Shown piece by piece: positions 1 to 9,516 of a DNA stretch of 64,000 nt (position 1 is the stretch's first letter; each line of letters starts with the position of its first letter). Position numbers and translations under genes: made by a program. A model generated the notes under the pieces. That model made no database searches and was not told the origin of the DNA. It saw only the letters and a program-made list of their open reading frames with translations. The stretch is from Kappaphycus alvarezii (taxonomy: Eukaryota; Rhodophyta; Florideophyceae; Gigartinales; Solieriaceae): contig NADL03000073.1 in the NCBI GenBank assembly GCA_002205965.3, positions 1 through 64,000 of the forward strand. The letters run 5' to 3'.

Positions 1-196
1 CAGCCTCTCCCTCACTTACCTCCCTCGCTTCTTCTTCTATGAAGAGGCGGCGAACGAACTCGATGATTTGCTTCTTTGTTTGCCGCCGGATGTAGTCGTC
101 GGCATCGGTTGGCCCGTAGGCGGCGAGACGAAGGCCATTGATGGGACGGGAAGGGCGGTTTTTGGAAATGGGGACAGAGGGGCGAAGGTTGTTCAT
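1..196 (-). CDS. Family D small acidic protein, copy a (N-terminal part, cut by window edge)
   Basis: I do not recognise this protein. The minus-strand frame is open from an ATG at 194-196 to the window edge (65 codons). It contains a YGPTD segment followed by RRQTKKQIIEFVRRLF and then glutamate-rich sequence. The same N-terminus occurs in copies at 4829 and 63314, each about 106-110 bp downstream of a TATTTAAA-like box, which fixes the start. The copy at 4829 shows that an acidic stretch and a GSVGLVGPGL-type motif should follow. This is the only copy whose visible part has no stop or frameshift. It may be a host multigene family or a gene carried by an element; the sequence does not decide. 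The in-frame alignment of three independent copies makes me fairly sure it is a real coding family. Confidence 0.6.
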   Translation of the reverse strand, partial: MNNLRPSVPISKNRPSRPINGLRLAAYGPTDADDYIRRQTKKQIIEFVRRLFIEEEAREVSEGEA

Positions 197-650
197 TTTG
201 ATAGACGTCGGGGAACGGGAGGCAATGTAGGGTGTTTTGGGTGTGTGGGGGAGAGAGGTGATGAGTAAAATGATCGGGGGCATTTGGAACTTAGAATAAA
301 GGGTTTAAATAGGCTCCCGGGCAGGTTCTATAGATTAGGAATAGGTAAAATAAATCTGCAAGGGATTTTGTAGTATTGCATTTGCGCCCTTTTTCTCAAA
401 AAAAACGAATTTGGAGGAGGAGGTAAGCAAAAAGGGAAAAAGAACTTGATTCGGGATCGATCAGAGGGGTAGATACAGTATAAAAATATCTAGATAAAAT
501 GGAAGTAAATTTGGGGAGGACCGCGGTAATGATAAGCGAGGTTCAGGGAGGACGAGGAAGGACCGGAACTATAAGCAAATTTGGACAAGGAGAGGTAGTA
601 CAGTAAACTATAGGCCTGTAGATGACGGCGACAAAAAAAAATCTGCGCCT
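197..650 (-). promoter_or_regulatory. Family D upstream region, copy a, with TATA-type box
   Basis: On the minus strand TATTTAAA lies at 304-311, about 108 bp before the family D ATG. Roughly 450 bp upstream of the ATG matches the copies at 4365-4828 and 63315-63835, including a poly-A/T stretch near 640 and a conserved core around 470-545 containing ATCGATC and TATCTAGATA-type sequence. Conservation of non-coding sequence in all three copies suggests they were duplicated together with their promoter. Immediately upstream (from 686) is an unrelated 3' fragment of family B. Confidence 0.5.
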
Positions 651-685
651 AACAGATACCGCTGCGGGGTGTGTTTGATTGAGGG

Positions 686-905
686 GGGAATTTTTGGGTT
701 ATTTTAATGTATGGAAGATGTGGTCGTTTGCATCCACGCCGCTAGTGCGTTGTGCGTACTTCTTTAACCTTTCAGTACGTCTCCATTGTCCCTACCGCCA
801 CCGTGCGATGTCGCTAAGTAGCGCGTAGGCATCTGGGTGCCAGCCTCCACGAGTGGAGATGGGGACGGGAATGAGCCTAACTCTGGCAGAATTCGCGATG
901 AAAGA
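686..905 (-). pseudogene. Family B non-LTR element, extreme 3' end (RLE tail and 3' UTR)
   Basis: On the minus strand this reads ISTRGGWHPDAYALLSDIA, the same as the STLGGWHP segment at the end of the family B endonuclease at 15.9 and 16.98 kb. It runs into the shared 3' UTR, which reads CATCTTCCAT then ATTAAAATAACCC in sense orientation. The UTR is also present at 17.13-17.24 kb and 49.13-49.28 kb. This is a 5'-truncated, non-functional scrap. Confidence 0.6.
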
Positions 906-989
906 CTGGTATCTCCGCACTTTCACGTTTTTCACAGCATTGAGTGAGGTTAGCGGGTGGGGGGAGTTGGGGTGCTTTACTGATTAGAG

Positions 990-1105
990 AGAAAAAAAGG
1001 CTTGGGTGTTTTACTCTTGGAAGATATATCCGGTCTATCCCATGGTTTTCCAGACAACCGCAATCAACTCAAAAGGGTATACCGACACAGTAATGGGGAA
1101 GGAAC
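990..1105 (+). repeat. Repeat R1, copy 1 (leader of the DIRS-type element)
   Basis: A segment beginning TTGGGTGTTTTACTCTTGG and running through TATCCCATGGTTTTCCAGAC to AATGGGGAAGGAACTAC is nearly identical to 18240-18365, which leads directly into the RT of the DIRS-type element. A shorter copy is at 17473-17550 and a more diverged one at about 4009-4045. Here it is followed by unrelated sequence, so it is a broken-off fragment. Confidence 0.55.
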
Positions 1106-1209
1106 TACGCTCCCTAAAATGCTACCTTCAGGCGGATTAGAGATGCAGGACGGCTATTTTCCGAAGACTAGGGGGGACAGGTCTGTGTATCAGAGAGTCT
1201 GAAAATGAG

Positions 1210-1395
1210 ACCGTGTCATGAGGTACGACCTCACAGGGCTGGTGCGAGGCCAGTCGTAAGGCATGCTGCGTTAGACCAACCGTTGCCGCAGCTTGTCTTT
1301 AAATAAGGACAGGTCGCACCCGCCGAAGGTCTCCATGGCTCGTACGGCGAAGTTCCTAGATACGTCTGTCAGCACCGCGAATGCGACCGGGTGCC
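1210..1395 (-). pseudogene. Family B C-terminal fragment, second scrap
   Basis: The minus strand reads AVLTDVSRNFAVRAMETFGG, which aligns with the DVA-NVAVQAMETYG segment near the end of the family B protein at 17.0 kb. The following sequence corresponds to the terminal NAACLLAG region of that copy with frame errors. It is a separate fragment from 686-905 because both contain the same part of the protein. Confidence 0.5.
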
Positions 1396-1689
1396 ACCAT
1401 CCGTTTCCTTGAACTTTTTATCGACCGAGCTGCGAACAAATGTCACGTCTCTCCCACCATCTTCCGCACACGCCTATATCAACGTTTATGCTGCATCATA
1501 GTCGTCGATAGCCATGGCCACCATCTCGCCCGTTCCACTGCACGTGGCCGATGTGGACCATCCTATTAGATCTTAATCTTAATAGGCGGTCAGGCATTGC
1601 ATACTCGAAATGACAGATGAGTAAAAATGTTATTATGTAAGCATTGTGCGCTACATCAGTATCTATCGCAACCTCTCACATACTGCACA
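1396..1689. other. Unassigned spacer
   Basis: No recognisable coding or repeat content. A 62-codon open frame at 1381-1569 on the plus strand shows no family resemblance and is probably chance. Confidence 0.3.
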
Positions 1690-1794
1690 TGCTCACTTCA
1701 GCAGGGACTTCGCGACTTTGTTACCCGCTTTACGTTTAGCCTAGAAGTGATGCAGGTGCAAAAAGTTGCCACTCGCCGCCTGCCTGCGTGGTAG
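1690..1794 (+). pseudogene. Family A element, last 34 codons
   Basis: Reads RDFVTRFTFSLEVMQVQKVATRR before a TAG at 1792-1794. It aligns with the ends of the family A proteins at 10.4 kb (RDFVNRFAFSLQIMQARQ) and 13.4 kb. A diverged match to the family A 3' UTR continues to about 1855. This is a 5'-truncated scrap. Confidence 0.55.
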
Positions 1795-1894
1795 ACCTCT
1801 GAAATTCTCCCCACAATTTCGTGCCTTACAACTCGTAAAGTTTTATCACCACAATGCTCAATACCGCCACATACAAGAAATGAGTATTATCCAG

Positions 1895-2402
1895 CTTATC
1901 TGTTACCGCAAATTAACCCCTGGTGTACCGCAACACGTAGCGCAGTGGTCACTATTGCTTTCAAGCCAACACAAATTGCTATCAATCCCGGATGAAACAG
2001 AGAAGGAGGCAGCCGGGACGCTGCTAGAGGAATAGTAGAGGACGATGGTAGTGGGTTTCAGAAAGTTTGGGGCAAAGGGGTGTGGAGTGTACCTGGATTC
2101 CCACAAGAATCCAGATGAGCCCGCTTTATATAGATAGTACTGTAGCTCTCTAGAAATTCTATAATTTTTTAACTCAGTAGAGCTTGCTAGAAAGTAGAGG
2201 GTAACTACAGAATTTTACTATCTAGAATATAAGTAAGTAAATAAAACGATGATGTGGGGCTCCACGTCAAATAAAAACATTGAAGGGAAATAAAATTCTA
2301 AGTTAATTCAAGACATTGCAGTTTTTCTGTTGTACCACTGTGTAAAAAGAACTGAAATAAAAAACGAACAAGTCTCTATTACACAGCGATGTAACAGAGA
2401 CA
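1895..2402 (-). repeat. Probable LTR of a copia-like element (boundaries approximate)
   Basis: On the minus strand, sequence immediately after the copia-like RNase H relic begins TGTCTCTGTTACATCGCTG, contains CTATATAAAGC near 2125 as a TATA box, and runs to about 1895. The position directly downstream of the pol relic and the TG start fit a 3' LTR. The matching upstream LTR was not found in the window, and the 3' boundary is not fixed. Confidence 0.35.
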
Positions 2403-2479
2403 TTTTAAACCGGATCCCTTCTTGATAAATTGAAAAAATGCTTTCGTTTCATCTTGATCTTTGGCTGTCGTCCTTTTCA

Positions 2480-2930
2480 AGCTATGCAACACATATGAAC
2501 AGTTAACCCTCTAAATTGCCTCGCTAACAAGTGATGAGAGGACACGATGTTAGTAAGTACGTCCGCACCATTCATCAGTCTCGACAGTTTGGTCAAAGTT
2601 GACACCTTGACAGTGCCGCAGTGTCGTACTTTTTCATTTTCTACAGGTACGCATGTTACCTCAAACATGTAGAGTCGTTGAGCAGCTCAGTTCTGCAAGG
2701 GCTCTGCTACTGCTCCCTTGACGTCCAGCTGTTCAACACGAAGAGATTCCGGATATCTCTCCTAATCTTCTGGTGCGATCATGTGTCCTTTATTGACCTT
2801 CTGATCACTGCCGATGTAATTAGGGGAGGCCACATCATACTGCCTGGCCACCAGTATCTACATATTACCAAACCTTCTCAAGAGGATACCGCATCGATGC
2901 TTCGGTGCGATAAGCCTCCGTAAAGAACTC
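2480..2930 (-). pseudogene. Ty1/copia-like RNase H, 3' end of pol
   Basis: The minus strand reads DVKGAVAE, a stop, and then, about 45 residues later, NGADVLT before a run ending LLARQFRGL. This order matches the copia RNase H pattern in which the DNxGA motif is followed by the ADxLTK motif and a short tail. Stops and frame changes are present throughout, and the rest of pol is missing. The assignment rests on these two motifs and on the LTR-like sequence just downstream. It is a relic with no possible activity. Confidence 0.45.
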
Positions 2931-4364
2931 TTCTGCAATTTTCAACTTAAATACTGCACACTGTACGTAATGTAGTCTGAAAAACTGTAGTAAAATATAA
3001 AGTTACAAACACAATTCTAATTATCATAAGCAGGACCTCAACTTCCACATCTGTACAACTACAGCGGTAGGAGAGCAAGCAGGATATTGCAAAAAATTCA
3101 TGCAAATTCTGATGGACACAACGAGAGAGAGGGAGCGAGGGAGGCAGGAGAGATTGAGGTAGAGAGCGGGAGAGCAGGATAGAGAGAGAAAGAAGGGTAG
3201 AAAGAGTGAGGGACCGAGAAGTAGAGATGAAGAGGATAAGGTGGCGAGGAACGTCTAATCAGGTGAAGATGGAGAGAGACCAAGGCTTATATAGACTTCA
3301 AGGCGAGGCGACTGATGCTTTCTGTTGATCTAAGGAAGATTTCAGAAGACAATTAGACGACGTGAGTGTTTAATAGAAATTCTTGAGCTGATCTGAAGTA
3401 GATCAACTTAAGCTTACAGCACTGTACAGTGCATAAACATAACGGCCAAGTTATAGGTTGAACGGTAAAGTACAGTAAATAACTGAATGCCTCTTTGTGA
3501 GATGTCAGCTGTCAGAAAAAGACAACGAAGTGAAATTACACTAACAGAAAGTGAGGGATAGTGAAAAAAACCTAAACAGTGCCGCATATCTAGAGATATG
3601 TTTCGAGAAACGTCCAGTCGAGAGCACGGCAGAGGCGATTTCTGAAACACAGTGTCAATGCTGCTGTGTCGAATTGCAGAAATGCCGGAATATTGAAATT
3701 CGTGGAACGAGGCTTAAGGCGTAGAGATAGAGCTAGAGGGCTCTGCAAACAGCAAGGATACATCTACGTTAAGTGCGGGTGGGAGCATAAAAAGAGGTAG
3801 CTCATGGGGAAGGAGTGATTAGTGCATGCGACCCTCTGTATTTGTAGATTGAGAGCGTCATTGGTAATCTCAGTGTTTCGTGGCAGTTTGGCCCAGGGTT
3901 TAAAGAATGACGGGTGGAGCCCGCCGTTGAAGCTCTAGACAGGCACTTCCCATCAATCCTACGTAGCAAACTAATATCCGTCCGCGTCTTATTATGAAAA
4001 GGGGGGAAGTTTGATTGTTTTACTTTTGGAAGACATGTCCTATGAAAAAGAGAAGACTGAATAGGAAACAGTCTACTGGTGTGTAGCATGGAATATTGGT
4101 CCACGATAGTGGAACAAAACTCAGTTGAGCACGCTTTCCTTAAACTGGGTTTCATTCAAACGTCTTTAACTTTCATTGTTTCTGCTTGTTTTCCAACGAC
4201 AGCTTCAATTCAATTCATCACCTAAAAGCGACGGAGACAGTCACGGCACAAGGAACAAGCCCGAGATTAGACGTAGCGGCGACAGAACTCGCGAGAACGT
4301 CATGGAAAGGCACCCTTAAAGAGTTAGGAAGGTATATTATGCTGGTATGGGGAGTGAAAGCACA
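2931..4364. other. Unassigned stretch with purine-rich tract
   Basis: A purine-rich tract of GAGA and GGGAG type fills 3118-3250 on the plus strand. Its complement produces a spurious serine/proline/leucine-rich ORF. TATATAG at 3288-3294 is a possible TATA box, but no gene follows that I recognise. A diverged match to repeat R1 lies at about 4009-4045. No other feature was seen. Confidence 0.3.
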
Positions 4365-4828
4365 TGTTAGGCGCGTGCGGATCGGAACGGATTTTTTGTC
4401 ACCGTCATCCGCCGACTTTCACTTTACTGTACTAACTCCCCTTGTCCGAATTTACTTGAAGTTCTGGTCCTTTCTCGCCCTCCCTGACCTTGCTTATCCT
4501 TACCGCGGTCCTCTCCAAATTCACTTCCATTTTATCTAGATATTTTTATGCTGTATCTACCCTTCTAAATCGATCCCGAATCATTTATTTTTTCATTTTC
4601 GCTTACCTCCTCCTCCAATTCATTTTTTTGAGAAAAAGGGCGCAAATGCATTACTACAAATTCCGTTGTAGATTATTTTGCCTATTTCAAATCTATAGAA
4701 TGCGCCTCGGGAGCCTATTTAAACCCTTTATTCCAAGTTTCAAACGTCCCCGATCATTGTACTCACCACCCCTTTACCCTACCCATTCATAACACCCTCA
4801 ATTGCCTACCACTCCCAAAGCAGACAAA
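4365..4828 (+). promoter_or_regulatory. Family D upstream region, copy b, with TATA box
   Basis: TATTTAAA lies at 4716-4723, 106 bp before the family D ATG at 4829. The region from about 4365 matches the corresponding upstream segments of copies a and c in inverted orientation. Shared blocks include GGTCCTC near 4465 and TATCTAGATA near 4535. Confidence 0.5.
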
Positions 4829-5766
4829 ATGGACAACCTATGCCCCTTCAAAGTCATTTCCAAAATCACCACCCCCGCCCCTAAACTCCATTCCCCTACT
4901 CCTTTCGGACCTACTGAAAGATGACTACCTACGCGACAAACCAAAAAGAAGGTGATCGAATTCGTGCGTCGCTTGTTCGTCGAGGATGAGGCGGAGGAGG
5001 TAGGTGAGGGACCGGAGCGGGAAGTCAAGGAGGGAGCTAAGGAGACCTTCGAGGAGTTCGCAGTCCCGGAATTGGTCTACGAGGATGACGAGGAGGATGA
5101 AGAGGAGGGAGACATGGGAAGTGTTGGATTGGTGGGGCCGGGGCTGATCGGTATGGACCAAGAGGTCCCGACGCTGGAACTGGATGGGGCATCTCTAGTG
5201 TCTATTGGACCGTTGTCCTCATATGAGGACTACTTTTCTCACTTCTTTTTCAATACAAATTATTTACCTCAGCGCATTTCTTGTCCCTCCGCATTAGTTC
5301 ATGAGTGTAGATGGCCGATCAAAACAAACTTTTCAAGATTGTTGATCTCGCTGAAGGCTAGACCAGTTTTCCCTCACCAGCTTCCGCTCTTTGCAAGAAG
5401 TTGTGAAAACGACTTCATTTTGGAAGGTAAAATAGTTCGTATTATCGTGGGAGGTTTCAGAACGAGGGCACATGTACAGTAAAAAATTACTGTACTGTAA
5501 CTAAACATAAAAAACCTTTTTCCAGTAAAAATTTCGGGCTTCCAAAACATTTTCCTTTCCAAAATATAACGTAAATTGTCCTCATATGAGGACAAAGTGT
5601 GACTCGTATGAGGAAAGTGCGTGGTCGGATAGACACTAGTGGTTTAGATATCTCCCAGAGGGAAATAGAGAGTTATGAGCCGGTCGCAGATATTTGCTGG
5701 GACTCCTTGGGCGGCATGGATATTTTGGAGGAGTGGTTTGGGTCTGATCTAGAGAATGAGAAGTAA
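4829..5766 (+). pseudogene. Family D small acidic protein, copy b, split by a MITE
   Basis: The frame starts at the ATG at 4829, has one in-frame TGA after FGPTER, and continues through KKKVIEFVRRLF, an acidic stretch (EDDEEDEEEG) and GSVGLVGPGLIGMDQEV until 5197. A MITE interrupts it there. The C-terminus resumes at about 5639 in a shifted frame (LDISQREIE, DICWDSLGGMDILEEWFG) and ends at TAA 5764-5766. The same C-terminal pattern is found in copy c (LDISREEID, DICGDSLVGIDIFDDFFG), which confirms the two parts belong together. The product would be about 200 residues, strongly acidic in the middle. Function is unknown; no membrane segment or enzyme motif is visible. Confidence 0.6.
5198..5636. 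mobile_element. Non-autonomous TIR element (MITE) in family D copy b
   Basis: Outer inverted ends GTGTCTATTGGACC (5198-5211) and GGTCGGATAGACAC (5623-5636) match at 12 of 14 positions. TA lies on both sides (5196-5197 and 5637-5638), the target duplication expected of Tc1/mariner-like elements. Further in, both arms carry a palindromic block: TTGTCCTCATATGAGGAC at 5213-5230 and TTGTCCTCATATGAGGACAA at 5576-5595. A related half-site lies at 5601-5613. The 439-bp element has no coding capacity; the open frame entering it from family D is read-through. Its removal leaves one TA and rejoins the family D gene, as judged against copy c. Confidence 0.65.
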
Positions 5767-5835
5767 GGGGACCAGATCGAATTTTCGCTTCTTAAGTATC
5801 TTTTGTTTAGAATATTATCCACAAAAAGTGTTTTT

Positions 5836-6201
5836 ATGCATTTCCTGGTATCTTCTGTACTTTTGCTTGGACTTTAGGGTAGCAAAAAGTCTATATAAGC
5901 TGATTAAACTGCTTCCTCATGGAGAGGTAAAGCAAGTTGGCAGAGAACTTCAAGTGAGGTCCCGAGTAGTAGGAAGTTGAAAGTCAACTTCAGAACCCAA
6001 GAAAAATTTTCCTACGCTGGTCGCAGAGCATCAGTGGTGGACCCTGACCCTTAAATACTTGCTTGTAGCACTCTAAACTTCCATATACACTCCTTTTTGT
6101 TCGCTCAACTATACCACGGTAGCACTTTTGTCGCCTGCAACACCTCCTTCTTGGGGTAATTGGTTCTGAGTATCTCTTCTTCTGACGATTTACCCCTATC
6201 A
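5836..6201 (+). repeat. Truncated LTR of the Ty3 element family (sense +)
   Basis: Aligns with the terminal half of the solo LTR at 28982-29701, from about its TATA region (TCTATATAAGC at 5890) to the end TTTACCCCTATCA at 6201. The first half of the LTR is missing. It belongs to the variant with TTCGCTCAACTATACC, closer to the first half of the LTR at 20961 than to the LTR at 27678. Confidence 0.65.
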
Positions 6202-6226
6202 GTACAAGTGTATAATGGGGGGGTGG

Positions 6227-7063
6227 TCAATGTTGGGGTTGTGCGGATGGGGGCCTCTCATTGGTTGTCTGGGGAATTGGCAGGCGGGATTGGTGTTCGG
6301 CTATTAGGGCGAAGTCGCTGGATCGGGTGTGAGCAATGATGGGGTGGTGCAACGGCCGGGAACTTGTTGTGGATGTCGGAGATCGAGTCTTCGAGAACTT
6401 CGGCGAAATAGCGCCTTGACTTCCACAGACACGAAGGATTCGTGAGGCGGTCTGTTTCAGCTCAGAGGCGGGGGAGAAGCGACCGGGCATTGTCGTCCGA
6501 AGTGAAGTGGGCGACGATAGCAACGGGTGCGGAGGCGGAAACTGGAGGGATATTTGCAGGGTAATGGTGGTGGAAAGCCATTTGTACGCGGTTTGGGTAT
6601 GAGTACGGGTGTACGCGGGTGCACACAGGAAAGACGTGTGCTGGCCGCCCATGGGAACCACGGTGACGGATACCGAGAAGTCTACAGCCGTGAGGGTATC
6701 CGGAAGTGAAAGCGCGTTTCGAAGGGGATGGGTCTCATGGGGGGTGTAGACCTTAACTAACTGCTTGGAGCCATTTTCGGCGAGACGTAGGCTGATGCAG
6801 TTGATGCTCTTCTGGAGGAAGGGATTTATGGCTGGGGTTACAGTTGGCGGGGCGTCGGCCCGGCGCTCGGGGATTGGTAAGCGGGTGGGAGGTTTTGGCG
6901 GGGAGCTCCGAGCAGCGTTCCCGTACAGTTTGCTTGTTGCTTGAGCCGGGGCTGTAGTTTTGACAGGATCGGGGGTGTAATCAGTGGGGGCGACGAGAGC
7001 GGGGAACTTGACGACGTTCTTGGCGTTTGACGTGCTGAAGACGCAGCCAAAGGCTAAGGACAA
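6227..7063 (-). CDS. Hypothetical ORF, 278 codons
   Basis: This is the longest uninterrupted minus-strand frame in this part of the window, in a locally G+C-rich segment. The translation is rich in serine, threonine and proline with no motif, signal peptide or membrane segment that I recognise. It lies just outside the end of the truncated LTR at 5836-6201 and inside the interval bounded by the two inverted LTR fragments. It could be an element-borne ORF or chance openness from G+C-rich composition. No function is proposed. Confidence 0.2.
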   Translation of the reverse strand: MSLAFGCVFSTSNAKNVVKFPALVAPTDYTPDPVKTTAPAQATSKLYGNAARSSPPKPPTRLPIPERRADAPPTVTPAINPFLQKSINCISLRLAENGSKQLVKVYTPHETHPLRNALSLPDTLTAVDFSVSVTVVPMGGQHTSFLCAPAYTRTHTQTAYKWLSTTITLQISLQFPPPHPLLSSPTSLRTTMPGRFSPASELKQTASRILRVCGSQGAISPKFSKTRSPTSTTSSRPLHHPIIAHTRSSDFALIAEHQSRLPIPQTTNERPPSAQPQH

Positions 7064-7639
7064 GGTAAGTTCTCTACGGAGCGTGTCGAGAAGAAATTAC
7101 GGGGCATTGGAGAGGTATATATGTTGGCAATGAGGTCGGCAATAATGTCCGGCGATGCGTGGGTCTTCTGGTTGAGGACGGAACGCGAAACCGCACGGTG
7201 GGTGGTGGCATCCGGCGCGGCAGTAAAGATTAAGACGGAAATGAAACCGGGAGAAGCAAGGAAAGAGGTGGAGATGCTTGAAAACTCAGAGAGGGGTAGA
7301 AGTTCAACAAGAGAGCCAAAGAAAAAGAAAGATAAAGGTCTACGAGGGAAGCTCAGTGGAAGAAGGCTTTGGATCTACAGTGGGAGCACTTGGAGTGCCC
7401 ATTGTAATCAAAGCGGGAATAGGGGGTTTAATGCTGCCCACTCGAGTTATATTAAAGAGCCCAATCGTCTGCTGCTCGAGCACATGAAATAATCAGTCTA
7501 ACATAATACTCATGACATGACGCCAGAGGGCAGTCTTTAGATGCATAGGATCATCTGGAGAGTTCATTTACTTTATTCAACTGTTCGGTGCAGTGCCTCT
7601 ATTGTACTCAGCTTAAAACTCTTGAAAAACAATTCCACC
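7064..7639. other. Unassigned stretch
   Basis: An open frame of 123 codons at 7121-7492 on the plus strand is lysine- and glutamate-rich in its middle and resembles nothing I know. Nothing else is visible. Confidence 0.2.
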
Positions 7640-8420
7640 TTTTCCAACCCAAAAATACTCCTCCTCCGTCAAGTGTGTAGTCGTCTTTTCTCACTTTCAC
7701 TATCATTTTGTGAATGATGACACAAGCCTTAAAGATAAGTACCATATCATCCTTGTACCACAGCCTGAAAGGCTGCTCTAGGATATGAACCGCGACTGCA
7801 GCACTGCAAAAACACGCTCATCTCACGTTCTAGCCACTTCCGGTAGAAATGGAATCGCATTCTATTTAGTGGACATTGGGATCAACTTGTAACTGATTAA
7901 AAACTTGTAGACAAAATAGATACCATCAGATAAGAGATAAGTGTAGTCAAGCTTCTCTTCCGAAACTTGGTATTCTGTTAGAACTGGAGGGAACCTGTCA
8001 TTGAGCACCCTGGCTGAGAAAGGACTCATATTAATGATATTGACATCCTTTAGCATCTCCGGCAATCCGGAAAAAATACTCCAAATGTGTAGGTCTAGAT
8101 ATCATACAATTTCAATCCATATCTCTGGAACAGCATTCTTTCCTCTTTCCAACTTTTCATCCTTGCTGTACCCTTGGATGCGCTTTCTATCTCCACTTGC
8201 TGCAGTCAGGGCAGTCAATGCACCCAGGAAGCCTTACCTCAGTAAACTTGTTTTCAATTTGAATAATATTCTCTCCTGTTGGTTCTTGCATATGATTCTC
8301 CTTGAATACAGACACTACTGCTTGACAAAAATCTTTCAGCGAGAGAAGTACAAAGGACTCATATATTTGCAGGCTTTCCTCCGGGAGACCTTCATGTATG
8401 TTATAGCAAAAAAATCTCAG
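7640..8420 (-). pseudogene. PIF/Harbinger-type DDE transposase relic
   Basis: On the minus strand, pieces in several frames follow the order of the plant/oomycete-type PIF transposase: PGCID (8205-8230), DLHIWSIFSGLPEML (about 8050-8095), a YLLSDGIY segment (about 7915-7940), DERVFAVLQSRF (about 7790-7830) and ACVIIHKMIV (about 7690-7730). The intact family has FGxPGSxNDxNVL, YYLADGIYP, RKDxERAFGxLQARW and ACVILHNMI at these places. At least four frame breaks and stops are present. No terminal inverted repeats or partner gene were identified. Confidence 0.6.
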
Positions 8421-9240
8421 AGCCGCACTAATTATTACGAGGGGAGAAATGAATTTACTATCCTAGCAGTTACAGCGTCTCCCTTCCACCAGATATTGCG
8501 ATTAGTTGGTACTTTTGCTCTATATGCGATCAAAAATACTACGTCGCATCCTGAATCTCGGCTCTAAGTCCGACGCACTGCAGATTCAAGTCCCTTAGAC
8601 CCGTTTACATAGCTTGTAAACTCAGTTGGGGACTTGCAGTGAGCATTAAATAGCTGCTAATAGACACATCTGCGGTTGCGGTTGATATTGCCCCGTTTTT
8701 CTTGTTTAGAATCCTCCAAATTTAGGGGCATGTAGCACAGCTACATTCGCCGTAACCATATCCAGCACTACCCTAATTTCGTATTCATCTTCCTCCAGAA
8801 GAACTTGCGAATCTTAATACATAAGCAGGGCCATCTATTCGAGGTTGGCTTTCATTGCGCAACAGTCTGTTTGATTAGTTTGTCAGATATTGCACTGTAC
8901 AGATGAATTGATTTGGTTCTTTAATTTTTGAAAATTGCGGTTCTTCTATCCCCCGGTGCATGCTAGACATGTTCAGGATATTGGGTAATGTGACCCATGT
9001 GCCTAAATGGCTGGCTCAAAGCCTGTCAGCAGGCATGAAGCATTGTCCATCGCTGCTCGTGCCGCACCGTACAGTGATGTGAACACTGCACTCAAACTTG
9101 GCTCTGTTATAACTCATGAGTGAGGTTGAAATGGCGGTAAATCTTACGTCATGAGTGGGGGTGAAAAAATTTTCAGAATTTTTGCGGGGTTCAACTTTTT
9201 TTGCATTGGACACGACATAGTGACAATTAATGATTGAACT
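8421..9240. other. Unassigned stretch
   Basis: No coding signal or repeat was recognised between the Harbinger relic and the inverted LTR fragment. Confidence 0.3.
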
Positions 9241-9516
9241 TGATAGGGGTAAATCGTCGGGAGAAAAGATACTCAGATCCAATTACCCCAAGAAGGAGGT
9301 CTTGTAAGCGACAAAAGTGCTACCGTGGTATAGTTGAACGAACAAAAAGGAGTGGGTAAGGAAGACAGTTGAGAGGGCTACAAGCAAGTATAGAAGAGGC
9401 AGGGTCTACCACTGATGTTCTGCAACCAGCGTAGGAAAAATGTTTCTTGGGTCTGAAGTTGACTTTAAACTTCCTACTTCTCGGACTTGACTTGAAGTTG
9501 TCTGCCAACTTGCTTT
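9241..9516 (-). repeat. Truncated LTR of the Ty3 element family (sense -)
   Basis: Begins with the terminal TGATAGGGGTAAATCG and aligns with the first 276 bp of the plus-strand reading of the LTR at 20961, stopping at GCCAACTTGCTT. The outer half, which holds the TATA box, is absent. It is the mirror image of the fragment at 5836-6201, about 3.0 kb away. Confidence 0.65.

Noticed and set aside
3098-3283. Serine/proline/leucine-rich minus-strand ORF
   Set aside because: Produced by the purine-rich tract on the plus strand; no other coding signal.
4952-5482. 176-codon ORF taken as one protein
   Set aside because: Everything after 5197 is read-through into the MITE; the true C-terminus is at about 5639-5766.
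8560-8600. GATTCAAGTCC resembling a tRNA B box
   Set aside because: No complementary T-arm stem or A box at the right distance; a chance match.
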